Positions 45,378 through 53,432 of a DNA stretch of 64,000 nucleotides are shown in pieces. Position 1 is the first letter of the stretch; each line of letters starts with the position of its first letter. This stretch comes from an uncultured Thermoanaerobaculia bacterium (GTDB lineage: Bacteria > Acidobacteriota > Thermoanaerobaculia > Multivoradales > Multivoraceae). Position numbers and translations under genes: made by a program. The notes beneath the pieces were generated by a model. That model searched no databases and was not told the DNA's origin. It saw only the letters and a list, made by a program, of their open reading frames with translations. The stretch spans positions 372,001 to 436,000 of the forward strand of contig OX638294.1 of assembly GCA_951812325.1 (NCBI GenBank), read 5' to 3'.

Positions 45378-47072
45378 TCAACCGTCGGCTTCCGCGTCGT
45401 CGACGAGCTCTATGCCCTTCTGGTCCAGCAGCATGCCGATCGCCTTGAAATAGGCGAGCAGGGCGCGCCTGTAGTTCGTGATCGCCTCGACCTCGCGGGT
45501 CCGCGCCGCGGTCAGATCCTCCTGGATTTCGAGTACCTGGAAGCTCGTCCAGAGGCCGTTCTCGTAACGCTTCTGGGCCGCATCGAGGTTCTTCTCCGCC
45601 AGCTCCCGAGACACCCGCGCGGAGTCGATCTGCTTGCCCGCGGTTTCCACTCCACGGGCAGCCGTACGGACCTCGGTGCGAATCGAGAGCATCAGGTCCT
45701 GGAGTTCCAGGCGCCCCTGATCCAGGGCCAGCCGGGCAACCCGGCTCTGCGCCTTCGCCGAGCGGTTCTGCAGCGGCTTGGTGAGACTCAGGCCCACGTT
45801 CCAGCCCTCGAAGATCTGTCCCAGGATGCCGGCGTAGAACTGGCCCAGGGTCGAGAAATAGCCGAGAGAGTCGGTCCGGCGGTACTCGTCCGGACACGGC
45901 GCAAACAGATCGGCGATGCTCGGTTCGCCCGGCCGCTCGCACGTGACCCGGTCGCCGCCGAGCGCGTTGCGTCCGTAGCTCACGCTCAGGTTGAGGTCGG
46001 GCCGCATCTGGTTTCTCAGGAAGTCCGAGTCGATCTCCAGAGACGCCAGCTGAAGCTCCTGCCGGTCGATCTCGGCACGCCGATCGAGCGCCCAGATCAG
46101 CGATTCCTCGAGGTCGATCAGTACGCGGGAAATCTCCGGCGGGGTCGTCGGCACGATCTCCAGATCCCAGAACGACGCCTCGTCCAGATTGAGCAGTCGC
46201 CTGAGTTCGTCCGCCGCGTCCTGGATCTGGGCCTGGACGCGAATGATCTCCTCCTCGCGGGTGGCGATGCCGGCTTCGCTCTGCACGAGTTCGAGCGGCG
46301 CCAGGGTACCGACCTCGATCTGAATCCGGTTCATTTCGTGGAGTTCTTCCGCCAGGGCGAGACTCTCCTCGGCGACCTTGAGTTGCTCCAGCCCCTCCAC
46401 CAGGGCCCAGTAGCCGTTCGCCACCGTCTGTACCGTGTCGACGACCTGGACCTCCAGGTCGTCCAGGCTGATCTCGCTGTTGAGCTTCGCCACCGCGAGA
46501 TTGCGCTCGGTGATCCTCTTGCCGCGGTTCCGGAGCAGGGGTTGGTTGAAGGCGACCGTCAGGCTGGAGCGCAGGCTCGGGTTGATGTCCGAAAAGAAGG
46601 AGTTCGACGTGAACCGGGTGTTGTCGAAGTTGATCGAGAAGTCGCCGCCCGACGAGATCGGCTGCCGCAACTCGGCGTTCGCGGTGATCGTCTCGTTCTC
46701 CGTCACCAGAGCTCCGTCGAGCTGCGAGGCCGACGGCCGGCTATCGGTGTTCACGTTGCTGTTGGCCGTGAGCACCAGGTCGTAGATTCCGTACTCCTGG
46801 TTGATCCGGAACAGCGACTGGGAACGCTGGTAGCGCTGGACCAGCAGACCCAGATTGTTCTGCATGGCGATCGCGATCGCTTCGTCCAGGTCCAGACGGA
46901 GCTGACCGTCGGCGATGTCCAGGTCGGGCGCCAGCGGCTCGGTGATCCACGTTGACCCCACCTGCAGCTGCGCGGCCGCCGGCGCCGCGGCCGCCGCCAG
47001 GATGAGAACGGCACAGACGGCCGCGTTCGTCGCGGCAGTCCTTCGGAGTCGCTGCACTGGGGACGGGTTCAT
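45378..47072 (-). CDS. TolC-family outer-membrane efflux protein
   Basis: A 564-aa OEP-family protein forming the outer-membrane/periplasmic channel of an efflux or type I export system. It has a signal peptide (about 1-35, ending PAAAQ). Two OEP repeats follow: the first at about 60-270 (LDEAIAIAMQNNLGLLVQRYQ, a beta-strand region with PLLRNRGKRI, then long helices). The second is at about 330-555 (GWNVGLSLTKPLQNRSAKAQ, LGLYxx-type strand region, RYENGLWTSFQVLEIQEDLT, NYRRALLAYFKAIG). No inner-membrane pump or adaptor is adjacent, so its partner is unknown. The start is followed upstream by GAAGGAAGGAA as a possible ribosome-binding region. Confidence 0.92.
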   Translation of the reverse strand: MNPSPVQRLRRTAATNAAVCAVLILAAAAAPAAAQLQVGSTWITEPLAPDLDIADGQLRLDLDEAIAIAMQNNLGLLVQRYQRSQSLFRINQEYGIYDLVLTANSNVNTDSRPSASQLDGALVTENETITANAELRQPISSGGDFSINFDNTRFTSNSFFSDINPSLRSSLTVAFNQPLLRNRGKRITERNLAVAKLNSEISLDDLEVQVVDTVQTVANGYWALVEGLEQLKVAEESLALAEELHEMNRIQIEVGTLAPLELVQSEAGIATREEEIIRVQAQIQDAADELRRLLNLDEASFWDLEIVPTTPPEISRVLIDLEESLIWALDRRAEIDRQELQLASLEIDSDFLRNQMRPDLNLSVSYGRNALGGDRVTCERPGEPSIADLFAPCPDEYRRTDSLGYFSTLGQFYAGILGQIFEGWNVGLSLTKPLQNRSAKAQSRVARLALDQGRLELQDLMLSIRTEVRTAARGVETAGKQIDSARVSRELAEKNLDAAQKRYENGLWTSFQVLEIQEDLTAARTREVEAITNYRRALLAYFKAIGMLLDQKGIELVDDAEADG

Positions 47073-47423
47073 CGGGGCACGTTCCTTCCTTCAACGGCGC
47101 TACGGCCGGTAACGGGCCGCCACGCATCGTGTCTTCCTCTTTGACGCGAACTGCGCGAGGTTGTTTCACCTAATACCCTATGCCCACTCTCGTCAGGCGG
47201 TCGCCCGGCCGAGCCGCGAGTTCGCCGTCCCACGGTTCGGGACCGGCCACAGCCTATCCCGTGGCGGGTCGGTCCCCGGAGCGGATCCCGGGCGCCGGTT
47301 CGGGCCGACCACCGTGGCCGGGCAGTCATTCGGGTACGCGGCTCATGGAGAGCGGGGACACCCCATTCCTGACGCCCTCAGGGAGAGGAAACCAGAGGTC
47401 GGCCGCGCGAGGATCCGCCGTGA
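47073..47423. other. 351-bp divergent spacer between tolC-like gene and purC
   Basis: An AT-richer patch at 47163-47180 (GTTTCACCTAATACCC) probably holds the tolC-like promoter on the minus strand (TATTAG or TAGGGT as candidate -10). No gene recognised. TGTTTCAC here equals half of a canonical parS site, but the second half is absent. Confidence 0.4.
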
Positions 47424-47429
47424 TACGTT
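47424..47429 (+). promoter_or_regulatory. TANNNT -10-like element of purC
   Basis: TACGTT lies 9 nt before the purC ATG at 47439. No Shine-Dalgarno is present between them, suggesting a leaderless mRNA. Confidence 0.38.
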
Positions 47430-47438
47430 TCCGCCGCG

Positions 47439-48314
47439 ATGAGCGGCCTTGAAGGTCTTCCGACCCCCCGCCGCGGCAAGGTCCGCGATATCTACGACCT
47501 CGACGGCCTCCTGCTCCTGGTGGCCAGCGACCGGGTGTCCGCCCACGATTTCGTCCTCTCGCCGGAGATTCCGGACAAGGGCAGAATCCTGAACCAGTTG
47601 ACCAACTTCTGGTTCAGTCGGCTCGAAGACACGATCCCGAATCACCTGATCGAGACCGACGCCGGGAACTACCCCGCCGATCTGCAGCGCCATGCCGACT
47701 ACCTGGCGGGACGTTCGGTGCTCGTGCGCAAGGCGGAAGTGGTCCCCTACGAGTGCGTGGCGCGCGGCCATCTTGCCGGCAGCGCCTTCAGGGAGTACCA
47801 GGACACCGGCCGGGCCTGCGGTCATGACCTGCCGCCGGGCATGCGCCGGGCGGAGAAACTGGACCGGCCCATCTTCACGCCGGCCACCAAGGCCGAAGAG
47901 GGCCACGACGAGAACATCGACTACGACACCCTGGTCCGGGGTGTCGGCCCCGAGATGGCGTCGACGCTGCGCCGGATCACTCTCGAACTCTTCACGCGCG
48001 GGCGGCAACTTGCGGCGCAGCGGGGCCTGATCCTGGCGGACACGAAGTTCGAATTCGGGCTTGTCGACGGCCGGCTGCTGCTGATCGACGAGGTTCTGAC
48101 TCCCGACTCGTCGCGCTACTGGGATGCCGCCGCCTGGACGCCGGGCGCCGAGCCGGTCTCCTTCGACAAGCAGCCGGTCCGGGACTGGGTGGCCGGCACC
48201 GGCTGGGACAAGGCCTCGCCGCCGCCCGAGCTGCCGCCAGGGGTCGTGAGCGAGACGCGGAAGCGCTATCTCGACGCGTTCCGGCGCATCACCGGGCGCG
48301 ACCCGGTCCTCTAG
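47439..48314 (+). CDS. purC: SAICAR synthetase (phosphoribosylaminoimidazole-succinocarboxamide synthase)
   Basis: Step of de novo purine synthesis joining CAIR and aspartate with ATP, 291 aa. Motifs: RRGKVRDIYDLDGLLLLVASDRVSAHDF split across the start, ILNQLTNFWF, VPYECVARGHLAGSAFREY, the signature FTPATKAEEGHDENI, LADTKFEFGLVDGRLLLIDEVLTPDSSR (split) and a C-terminal DKQPVRDWV. The length is that of the eukaryote-like/long bacterial form. No other pur gene adjacent. Confidence 0.97.
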   Translation: MSGLEGLPTPRRGKVRDIYDLDGLLLLVASDRVSAHDFVLSPEIPDKGRILNQLTNFWFSRLEDTIPNHLIETDAGNYPADLQRHADYLAGRSVLVRKAEVVPYECVARGHLAGSAFREYQDTGRACGHDLPPGMRRAEKLDRPIFTPATKAEEGHDENIDYDTLVRGVGPEMASTLRRITLELFTRGRQLAAQRGLILADTKFEFGLVDGRLLLIDEVLTPDSSRYWDAAAWTPGAEPVSFDKQPVRDWVAGTGWDKASPPPELPPGVVSETRKRYLDAFRRITGRDPVL

Positions 48315-48360
48315 GCAGGCCGGAGTCCAGGTCAACGCCGCCGGGCCTGGCCGAGGCGCA

Positions 48361-49554
48361 CTACGGGGCGCGATCCGGTTCTCCAGGCAGGTCCCGTCGG
48401 ACGGCGATCCGCGGCAGCCGGTTTCCGAAGCCACACCAGACCTCGTAGACCCCGCCGCCGGACCGCGCGGCGAGTTCGGCGACTCCGATCCGCTCGTCTT
48501 CCTGTCCACCGAGCAGAACGCACTCGTCGCCCACCGCCGCGTTCGGAACACCGGTCACATCCACGGTCAGCGAGTCCATGCTGACCTGCCCTGCGATCGG
48601 ACAGCGAACGCCTCCCACCAGCACGTCGCCGGAACCGAAACCGGTGCTGAAGCCGTCGCCGTACCCGACCGGCACCAGCCCGATCGTCGCCTTCGTCGGC
48701 GCCTTCCAGGTGCGGCGGTAGCCGACGCCTGTCCCGACCGGCACGTTCCGCAGGTCGACAACGGGCGCCTTCACGCTCATCACCGGGCGCAACCGCGGAC
48801 CAGCCCGGGGACCGGCCCCGGGACCGGAGGAATCGGCCAGCGACGCCAGATCGATCCCGTAGAGGGCGCCGCCCACACGCACCGCGCTCCAGTGGGCCGA
48901 GGCCCGTCGGAGCGCGCCGGACGAGTTCGCCAGATGAAGGAGGACACTCCGCCGCTCCACCGGGTCGAGTTCCGTCACGGCGGTGGCAAAGCGCCGCTCC
49001 TGCTCGCCGGTGAAGCGGCTGCCCGGCAGTTCGGATTCCGCCAGGTGGGACATCAGCCCGGTGAGTTCCAGCTCGGGCGCGGCGCGCAGCTGTCGGAGCG
49101 TCGACGACCACTGGTCGAGTGGCACGCCGCAGCGGCTCATGCCGGTGTCCAACTCGACCACGATGCCGAGGGGGACGCCGCGTTCGGACGACCGCCGCCG
49201 CCAGGCCGACCAGTCGGCGACCTGCTCCCGCCTCGTGACCACCGGCGTTGCGGCCCAACGGACGGCGCATTCGAGTTCCTCGATCGAGGCCGGTCCGCCG
49301 AGCAGCAGCAGGGCGCTCCGGACGCCGGCGCGCCGCAGCTCCTCGACCTCGCTCACGCGGGCCACCGCCATCCCGTCGACGCCCAGCCGCTGCAACTCCA
49401 GGGCCACCGCCGCCGCGCCGTGTCCGTAGGCGTCGGCCTTGACGACTCCGAACACTGCGGTCCGGCCCACGGCCCGGCGCACGACGCTCAGGTTGGCGGC
49501 CAGTGCGACGAGATCGATCTCGACCCGTGCACGAACCCCGGCCGCCGAAGTCAG
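48361..49554 (-). CDS. alr: Alanine racemase, probable CTG start overlapping dnaB stop
   Basis: PLP enzyme making D-alanine for peptidoglycan, 397 aa from the proposed start. The PLP Lys is in VFGVVKADAYGHGA, the catalytic Tyr region in VGTGVGYRRTWKAP, and GLVPVGYGDGF and GQVSMDSLTVDVT are typical. The conserved N-terminus (ARVEIDLVALAANLSVVRRA) lies upstream of the first canonical start (GTG 49482) and is bounded by an in-frame TGA just upstream. The only start-like codon is CTG 49554, which overlaps the dnaB stop as CTGA. This mimics the ATGA/GTGA overlaps seen throughout this window. A CTG start is therefore inferred. Confidence 0.93.
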   Translation of the reverse strand: MTSAAGVRARVEIDLVALAANLSVVRRAVGRTAVFGVVKADAYGHGAAAVALELQRLGVDGMAVARVSEVEELRRAGVRSALLLLGGPASIEELECAVRWAATPVVTRREQVADWSAWRRRSSERGVPLGIVVELDTGMSRCGVPLDQWSSTLRQLRAAPELELTGLMSHLAESELPGSRFTGEQERRFATAVTELDPVERRSVLLHLANSSGALRRASAHWSAVRVGGALYGIDLASLADSSGPGAGPRAGPRLRPVMSVKAPVVDLRNVPVGTGVGYRRTWKAPTKATIGLVPVGYGDGFSTGFGSGDVLVGGVRCPIAGQVSMDSLTVDVTGVPNAAVGDECVLLGGQEDERIGVAELAARSGGGVYEVWCGFGNRLPRIAVRRDLPGEPDRAP

Positions 49555-50912
49555 ATCGGTCCCTCAGGCGGCGTGTGATGGCCGTCGTAGTTGCGGAACG
49601 TGGTCGTGTCTCCGAGGAAGACAAGACGCAGAGACCCGGTCTCACCGTTGCGGTGCTTGGCAATGATCAACTCGGCCAGCCCCTGCACGTCCGGGTCGTC
49701 GGGTTCGTACAGTTCCTCCCGGTAGACGAAGGCGACGAGATCGGCGTCCTGCTCGATGTTGCCCGACTCCCGCAGATCCGCGAGCTGGGGTCGGTGATCC
49801 TTCGTCCGGCGCTCCGGCAACCGCGAGAGCTGGGAGAGGGCCATCACCGGAACCTTGAGCTCCTTGGCCAGTTGCTTGAGACCGCGCGTGATCGCCCCGA
49901 TCTCCAGGTTCCGGTTCTCGTACCTGCCCCCCGCGCTCATCAACTGGAGATAGTCCACCACCAGGAGCGCGAGTCCGTGCTGTGCCTTCAGCCGTCGCGC
50001 CTTGGAGGCGACCTCGAGCAGCGACGGGTTGGCGGAGTCGTCGATGAAGAGGCTCGAGTCCCGGCCGGTATCCACCGCCTCGTGCAGGAGGCTCCAGTCG
50101 CGCGACCCGAGCCGCCCGCCGCGCAGGCGGCTGAAGGGGATGTCGGTCGTCGAGCACAGCACGCGCATCGCGATCTCCCGCTCGCTCATCTCGAGCGAGA
50201 AGAAGCCCGCCGCCTTCTTTTCATGATGCGCGACATGGGCCGCGATGTTCAGGGCCAGGCTGGTCTTGCCCATGCCCGGCCGCCCGGCAACGATGACCAG
50301 GTTGCCCGGCTGCAGACCGTGGGTGATCCGGTCGAACTCGACGAAGCCGGTCGGCAGGCCGGGAAAGCCGCTCGTCGACTGCTGCTCCAACTCCGCGAGC
50401 GTCTCGCGGTACACCTCGCCGAGCGGCACGAAGGTCCGCGCCACCGCCTCCTCGCTCAGCTCCATCACGGCCTGCTCGGCGCGGCCCAGAGCGTCTCCCG
50501 CCTCGAGCCCGCCGTCGAGCGCGGTCCTGTAGATCGCCGTGCAGGCATCGATCAGGCGCCTGCGCAGGGCCCGCTCCTTGATGATCTCGACATAGGCGTC
50601 GACCCGGCCGAGGTCCGGCAGATCCACCTCCAGGGTGGCCAGGTACGCCACGCCTCCGGCGTCGGCGAACCGCCCCTGCTGCTCCAGGCGCGCCTGCACC
50701 GTTCTGAGGTCGATCGGGCTGTCCGCCTCCTGGAGCGCGAGCATCGCCTCGTACAGCAGTCGATGCCTCTCGAAGTAGTAGTCGTCCGGCTTCAGGCGGA
50801 CCGCCGTGGCCGCCAGGTGCCGGTCAGCGTCCAGCAGGATCGCGGCCAGGACCGCGCGCTCCGACTCCTCGCTGTGCGGCAGGCTGTGTGTTTCTTCGAC
50901 CGGGGCGCGCAC
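49551..50912 (-). CDS. dnaB: Replicative DNA helicase DnaB
   Basis: Hexameric 5'-3' replicative helicase, 453 aa from GTG 50912. The N-terminal domain begins LPHSEESERAVLAAILLD. The RecA-like domain has Walker A IVAGRPGMGKTSLALNIA, FFSLEMSEREIAMRVL, LLVVDYLQLMSAGG, the arginine-finger region ALSQLSRLPERR, SGNIEQDADLVAFVYRE and KHRNGETGSLRLVFL. No intein. GTG 50912 is preferred because TAATCT sits 8 nt upstream and the longer frame adds unrelated sequence. Followed directly by alr. Confidence 0.97.
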   Translation of the reverse strand: MRAPVEETHSLPHSEESERAVLAAILLDADRHLAATAVRLKPDDYYFERHRLLYEAMLALQEADSPIDLRTVQARLEQQGRFADAGGVAYLATLEVDLPDLGRVDAYVEIIKERALRRRLIDACTAIYRTALDGGLEAGDALGRAEQAVMELSEEAVARTFVPLGEVYRETLAELEQQSTSGFPGLPTGFVEFDRITHGLQPGNLVIVAGRPGMGKTSLALNIAAHVAHHEKKAAGFFSLEMSEREIAMRVLCSTTDIPFSRLRGGRLGSRDWSLLHEAVDTGRDSSLFIDDSANPSLLEVASKARRLKAQHGLALLVVDYLQLMSAGGRYENRNLEIGAITRGLKQLAKELKVPVMALSQLSRLPERRTKDHRPQLADLRESGNIEQDADLVAFVYREELYEPDDPDVQGLAELIIAKHRNGETGSLRLVFLGDTTTFRNYDGHHTPPEGPI

Positions 50913-50920
50913 GGTGTTCC

Positions 50921-50926
50921 AGATTA
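50921..50926 (-). promoter_or_regulatory. TANNNT -10-like element of dnaB
   Basis: TAATCT on the minus strand ends 8 nt before GTG 50912; no Shine-Dalgarno between. Supports both the chosen start and a leaderless transcript. Confidence 0.45.
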
Positions 50927-50994
50927 GGAGCTTGCGCCGCAGAACGCAACGGCCCGCGACGGCTCGCAGCGGTACCATCCCGAAGTCCGGCGAA

Positions 50995-51125
50995 TCACGC
51001 CGGGTGCGGGCAGGAGGCCTGCATTCCCGGTGCTCGAGAACCGCGCCGGCACGGATTCGCCGATTCCGGAGCGGCTGCCCTACCTCGTACGCCGGAGTTC
51101 CCGATCCGAACGGTCCTGTGCGGCC
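50995..51125 (+). repeat. Dispersed repeat family 2, copy 1
   Basis: Shares with 55689-55825 a nearly identical start (TCACGCCG, then GGGCAGGAGGCCTGCATTCC). Further matching blocks are TCGAGAACCG, GCCGATTCCGGAG, GGAGTTCC and GGAACGG- or CGAACGG-type segments in the same order and spacing. GCAGG-AGG-CCTGC is a small hairpin. Intergenic, plus orientation, between divergent dnaB and the next gene. Confidence 0.7.
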
Positions 51126-51261
51126 GCGGCGCGGCTGCGGGAATCCGCCCGACGTGCGAAGATCGGTGCGTGCCGACGGTTGCGCCGAGAGCCGGGTGGC
51201 GCACAGCCCCCGAATCGAGGTTGGCGAGCCTCACGCAGGACGCCTTCCAGGGTGGGCTGTG

Positions 51262-52386
51262 ATGCCCAGGCTGGTCTGTGTGATCGCCAGCGCCTGGGTT
51301 CTCGCCGCCAGTCCCGGGGCCGGCCAGGAAGGGAGTCGTGATCCCGACCCCGGGCGGAAGAACCCGCAGACTGCGGAGGAAGCCGGAACAGACGGCGCCG
51401 ACCAGGTCCCCGAGGAAGCCGACCAGGCCCCCGATGAGGAGGTCGACCCGTGCGCCTCCGAGTACCTGGAAGGACGCTCCTGGCTCGACTGGCTCAACCT
51501 CCGCCTCCACCGTACGGCCTGCGAGACCGCCCTGTGGTTCGACCACCTGTTCGGTGACTACCGGCTCGACGAGAAGATCGACGCCACCCACGGTCGCGCC
51601 CTGGTGGGAGTGATCTGGGACGAGCAGGATGGCTTCGAGGACGACCTCCGCTTTCGCGCCCGCCTGCACTTCCCGAGAATGGAGCGGCGTCTCAACGCCT
51701 TCATCGGTCGCGACGATCGCGACGACCTTCTCGAGGATGCCCAGCGAGGCGGCGCCGCGTCGCTGCCGAGCATGTTCGATCCTGCCGACGACGAGTGGCT
51801 CGTGGGGCTCGGCTACCGGCCGATCTCCGGCAGCAACGGGGATCTCGACTTCGACGCGGGCCTGAACTTCGACTTTCCGATCGAACCGTTCGTCCGCGCC
51901 CGCTACAAGCACCGGACCTTCCTCTCGGACAAGGATCTCGTCCGCTTCCGCCACAGCCTGTTCTGGGAACGGGAGGACGGATGGGGTCTGTCGACCCGAA
52001 TCGACTACGAACACGCCTTCGGGAACGGTTCCATGTTGCGCTGGCGCGGCGCCGGCAAGGTCTCCGACGGCACCCTGGGCGCCGCCTGGTTCACCGAGCT
52101 GAGCCACTACCACCGGCTGGGCCGGCGCCGCGCCCTGGCCAACCAGATCGGCGCCAACGGGGAGACGAGCGCGCCGGTCCTGGTCGAGAACTACTTCGTG
52201 CGGATCATCTACCGCCAGCAGATCCTCCGCGAGTGGTTCTTCCTCGAGATCGGTCCGGGCATGGCCTGGCGGCGCGATGCGCCCGGTGAACCGAGAGACT
52301 CGGTTCCGATCCTGCGTTTCGGGGTCGAGATGCTCTTCGGCGATTACCACGGCCGGGGGACGGCCGCGCCGGTTCCCGGAAGGTAG
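51262..52386 (+). CDS. Predicted outer-membrane beta-barrel protein, function unknown
   Basis: A 374-aa exported protein I cannot name. Signal peptide about 1-22 (MPRLVCVIASAWVLAASPGA, then GQ), then an acidic linker (EEAGTDGADQVPEEADQAPD). A region with WLDWLNLRLHRTACETALWFD and FGDYRLDEKI follows. From about residue 110 alternating strand patterns suit a barrel: FRARLHFPRMERRLNAFIG, WLVGLGYRPISG, LDFDAGLNFDFPIEPFVRAR, STRIDYEHAF and ILRFGVEMLFGDYHG as closing strands. Similar undescribed exported proteins occur in Gammaproteobacteria. Start ATG 51262 gives the signal peptide; the frame is open upstream through the repeat but that part is not protein-like. Confidence 0.7.
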   Translation: MPRLVCVIASAWVLAASPGAGQEGSRDPDPGRKNPQTAEEAGTDGADQVPEEADQAPDEEVDPCASEYLEGRSWLDWLNLRLHRTACETALWFDHLFGDYRLDEKIDATHGRALVGVIWDEQDGFEDDLRFRARLHFPRMERRLNAFIGRDDRDDLLEDAQRGGAASLPSMFDPADDEWLVGLGYRPISGSNGDLDFDAGLNFDFPIEPFVRARYKHRTFLSDKDLVRFRHSLFWEREDGWGLSTRIDYEHAFGNGSMLRWRGAGKVSDGTLGAAWFTELSHYHRLGRRRALANQIGANGETSAPVLVENYFVRIIYRQQILREWFFLEIGPGMAWRRDAPGEPRDSVPILRFGVEMLFGDYHGRGTAAPVPGR

Positions 52387-52486
52387 GCGCCAGGCTGCCC
52401 GAGCCGCAGGCTTGCTTCGCCGGGTTCCTCGGCACAGACTCGTGGAACTCGGGCAATGGAGACACCAGCGGAAAGCGAGGAGGCGG

Positions 52487-53269
52487 ATGGGTGGAAGCAG
52501 CGCCGGAAACGGCGAGGTCACGGTTGCGGTGGGCGATGATCTGGTCGCGGAGGTCGAGATCCACCGGCCGCCGAACAACTTCTTCGACCAGGATCTGATT
52601 GCCGCCCTGGCGGCGGCAATCGAGAAACTCGACGAGCGGGACGACTGTCGCGCCGTGGTGCTCTGCTCCGAGGGCAGGCACTTCTGCGCGGGCGCCAATC
52701 TGAACGCGTCGCGCCCCGCGACCGGCGGACCGGAGCGCCACCTCTACGACGAGGCCGTGCGCCTGTTCGAGACCCGCACCCCGGTCGTCGCCGCCATCCA
52801 GGGCGCGGCCATCGGCGGCGGCCTCGGGCTGGCGCTGATGCCGGACTTCCGCGTCGCCTGCCCTGAGGCCCGGTTCGCCGCGAACTTCGCTCGTCTGGGC
52901 TTCATCCAGGGCTTCGGGCTCACCGTGACCCTGCCCCGCCTCGTTGGACGCCAGTACGGGATGGAGATGCTTTACACCGGTCGCCGGGTGAAGGGCGACG
53001 AGGCGTTTCGGATCGGCCTCTGCGACAGATTCGTTCCCCGTGACGAGGTGCGGGCGCAGGCGCGGGCGCTCGCCCGCGAGATCGCCGCTTCCGCGCCCCT
53101 CGCGGTGCGCTCGATCCGTGAGACCCTTCGCGGTCGGCTCGCCGCGGAGATCCGCGCCGCCACGGACCACGAGAAAGTCGAACAGGACCGGCTCCGGCAG
53201 ACGGCGGACTTCGCCGAGGGCGTGCGGGCGATGAGCGAGCGCCGCCTGCCGCGTTTTGCCGGCTCCTGA
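52487..53269 (+). CDS. Enoyl-CoA hydratase/isomerase-family (crotonase) protein
   Basis: A 260-aa crotonase-fold protein acting on an acyl-CoA thioester. The oxyanion-hole segments are present: SEGRHFCAGANLN and AAIQGAAIGGGLGLALMPDFRVA. In the position of the first catalytic Glu (Glu144 of rat enoyl-CoA hydratase, in FGQPEI) this protein reads FAANFARLGF. The second Glu (Glu164) appears conserved in GMEMLYTGRR. A classic hydratase reaction is therefore doubtful; isomerase, hydrolase or other crotonase chemistry is possible. ATG 52487 follows GAGGAGG. Possible electron-transfer link to EtfBA is only thematic. Confidence 0.88.
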   Translation: MGGSSAGNGEVTVAVGDDLVAEVEIHRPPNNFFDQDLIAALAAAIEKLDERDDCRAVVLCSEGRHFCAGANLNASRPATGGPERHLYDEAVRLFETRTPVVAAIQGAAIGGGLGLALMPDFRVACPEARFAANFARLGFIQGFGLTVTLPRLVGRQYGMEMLYTGRRVKGDEAFRIGLCDRFVPRDEVRAQARALAREIAASAPLAVRSIRETLRGRLAAEIRAATDHEKVEQDRLRQTADFAEGVRAMSERRLPRFAGS

Positions 53270-53432
53270 CCCCCACCGGGTGCTGCTGGTTCGACCAGCG
53301 GCGCGCCGCGGCGCCGGGGAGAGGCCGCGGCCCCGAAGGCGGCGGGCGACCGGGATCGAGGCCGCGGCCAGCCAGCGGAGAGAGACTTCCCATGGCGCCG
53401 CGACGGCCCGCGTGGCGGCCCGGGCCCGTTGG

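Larger units (their letters stand above)
50913..51261. other. 349-bp divergent spacer dominated by a dispersed repeat
   Basis: From the left it holds the dnaB promoter region, then repeat family 2 copy 1 (about 50995-51125), then about 130 bp without recognisable content before the outer-membrane-like gene. No coding region supported. Confidence 0.5.

Noticed and set aside
47163..47178. parS site (TGTTTCAC match)
   Set aside because: Only the left half matches the canonical 16-bp palindrome; the right half diverges. A single half-site 19 kb from parB is not convincing.
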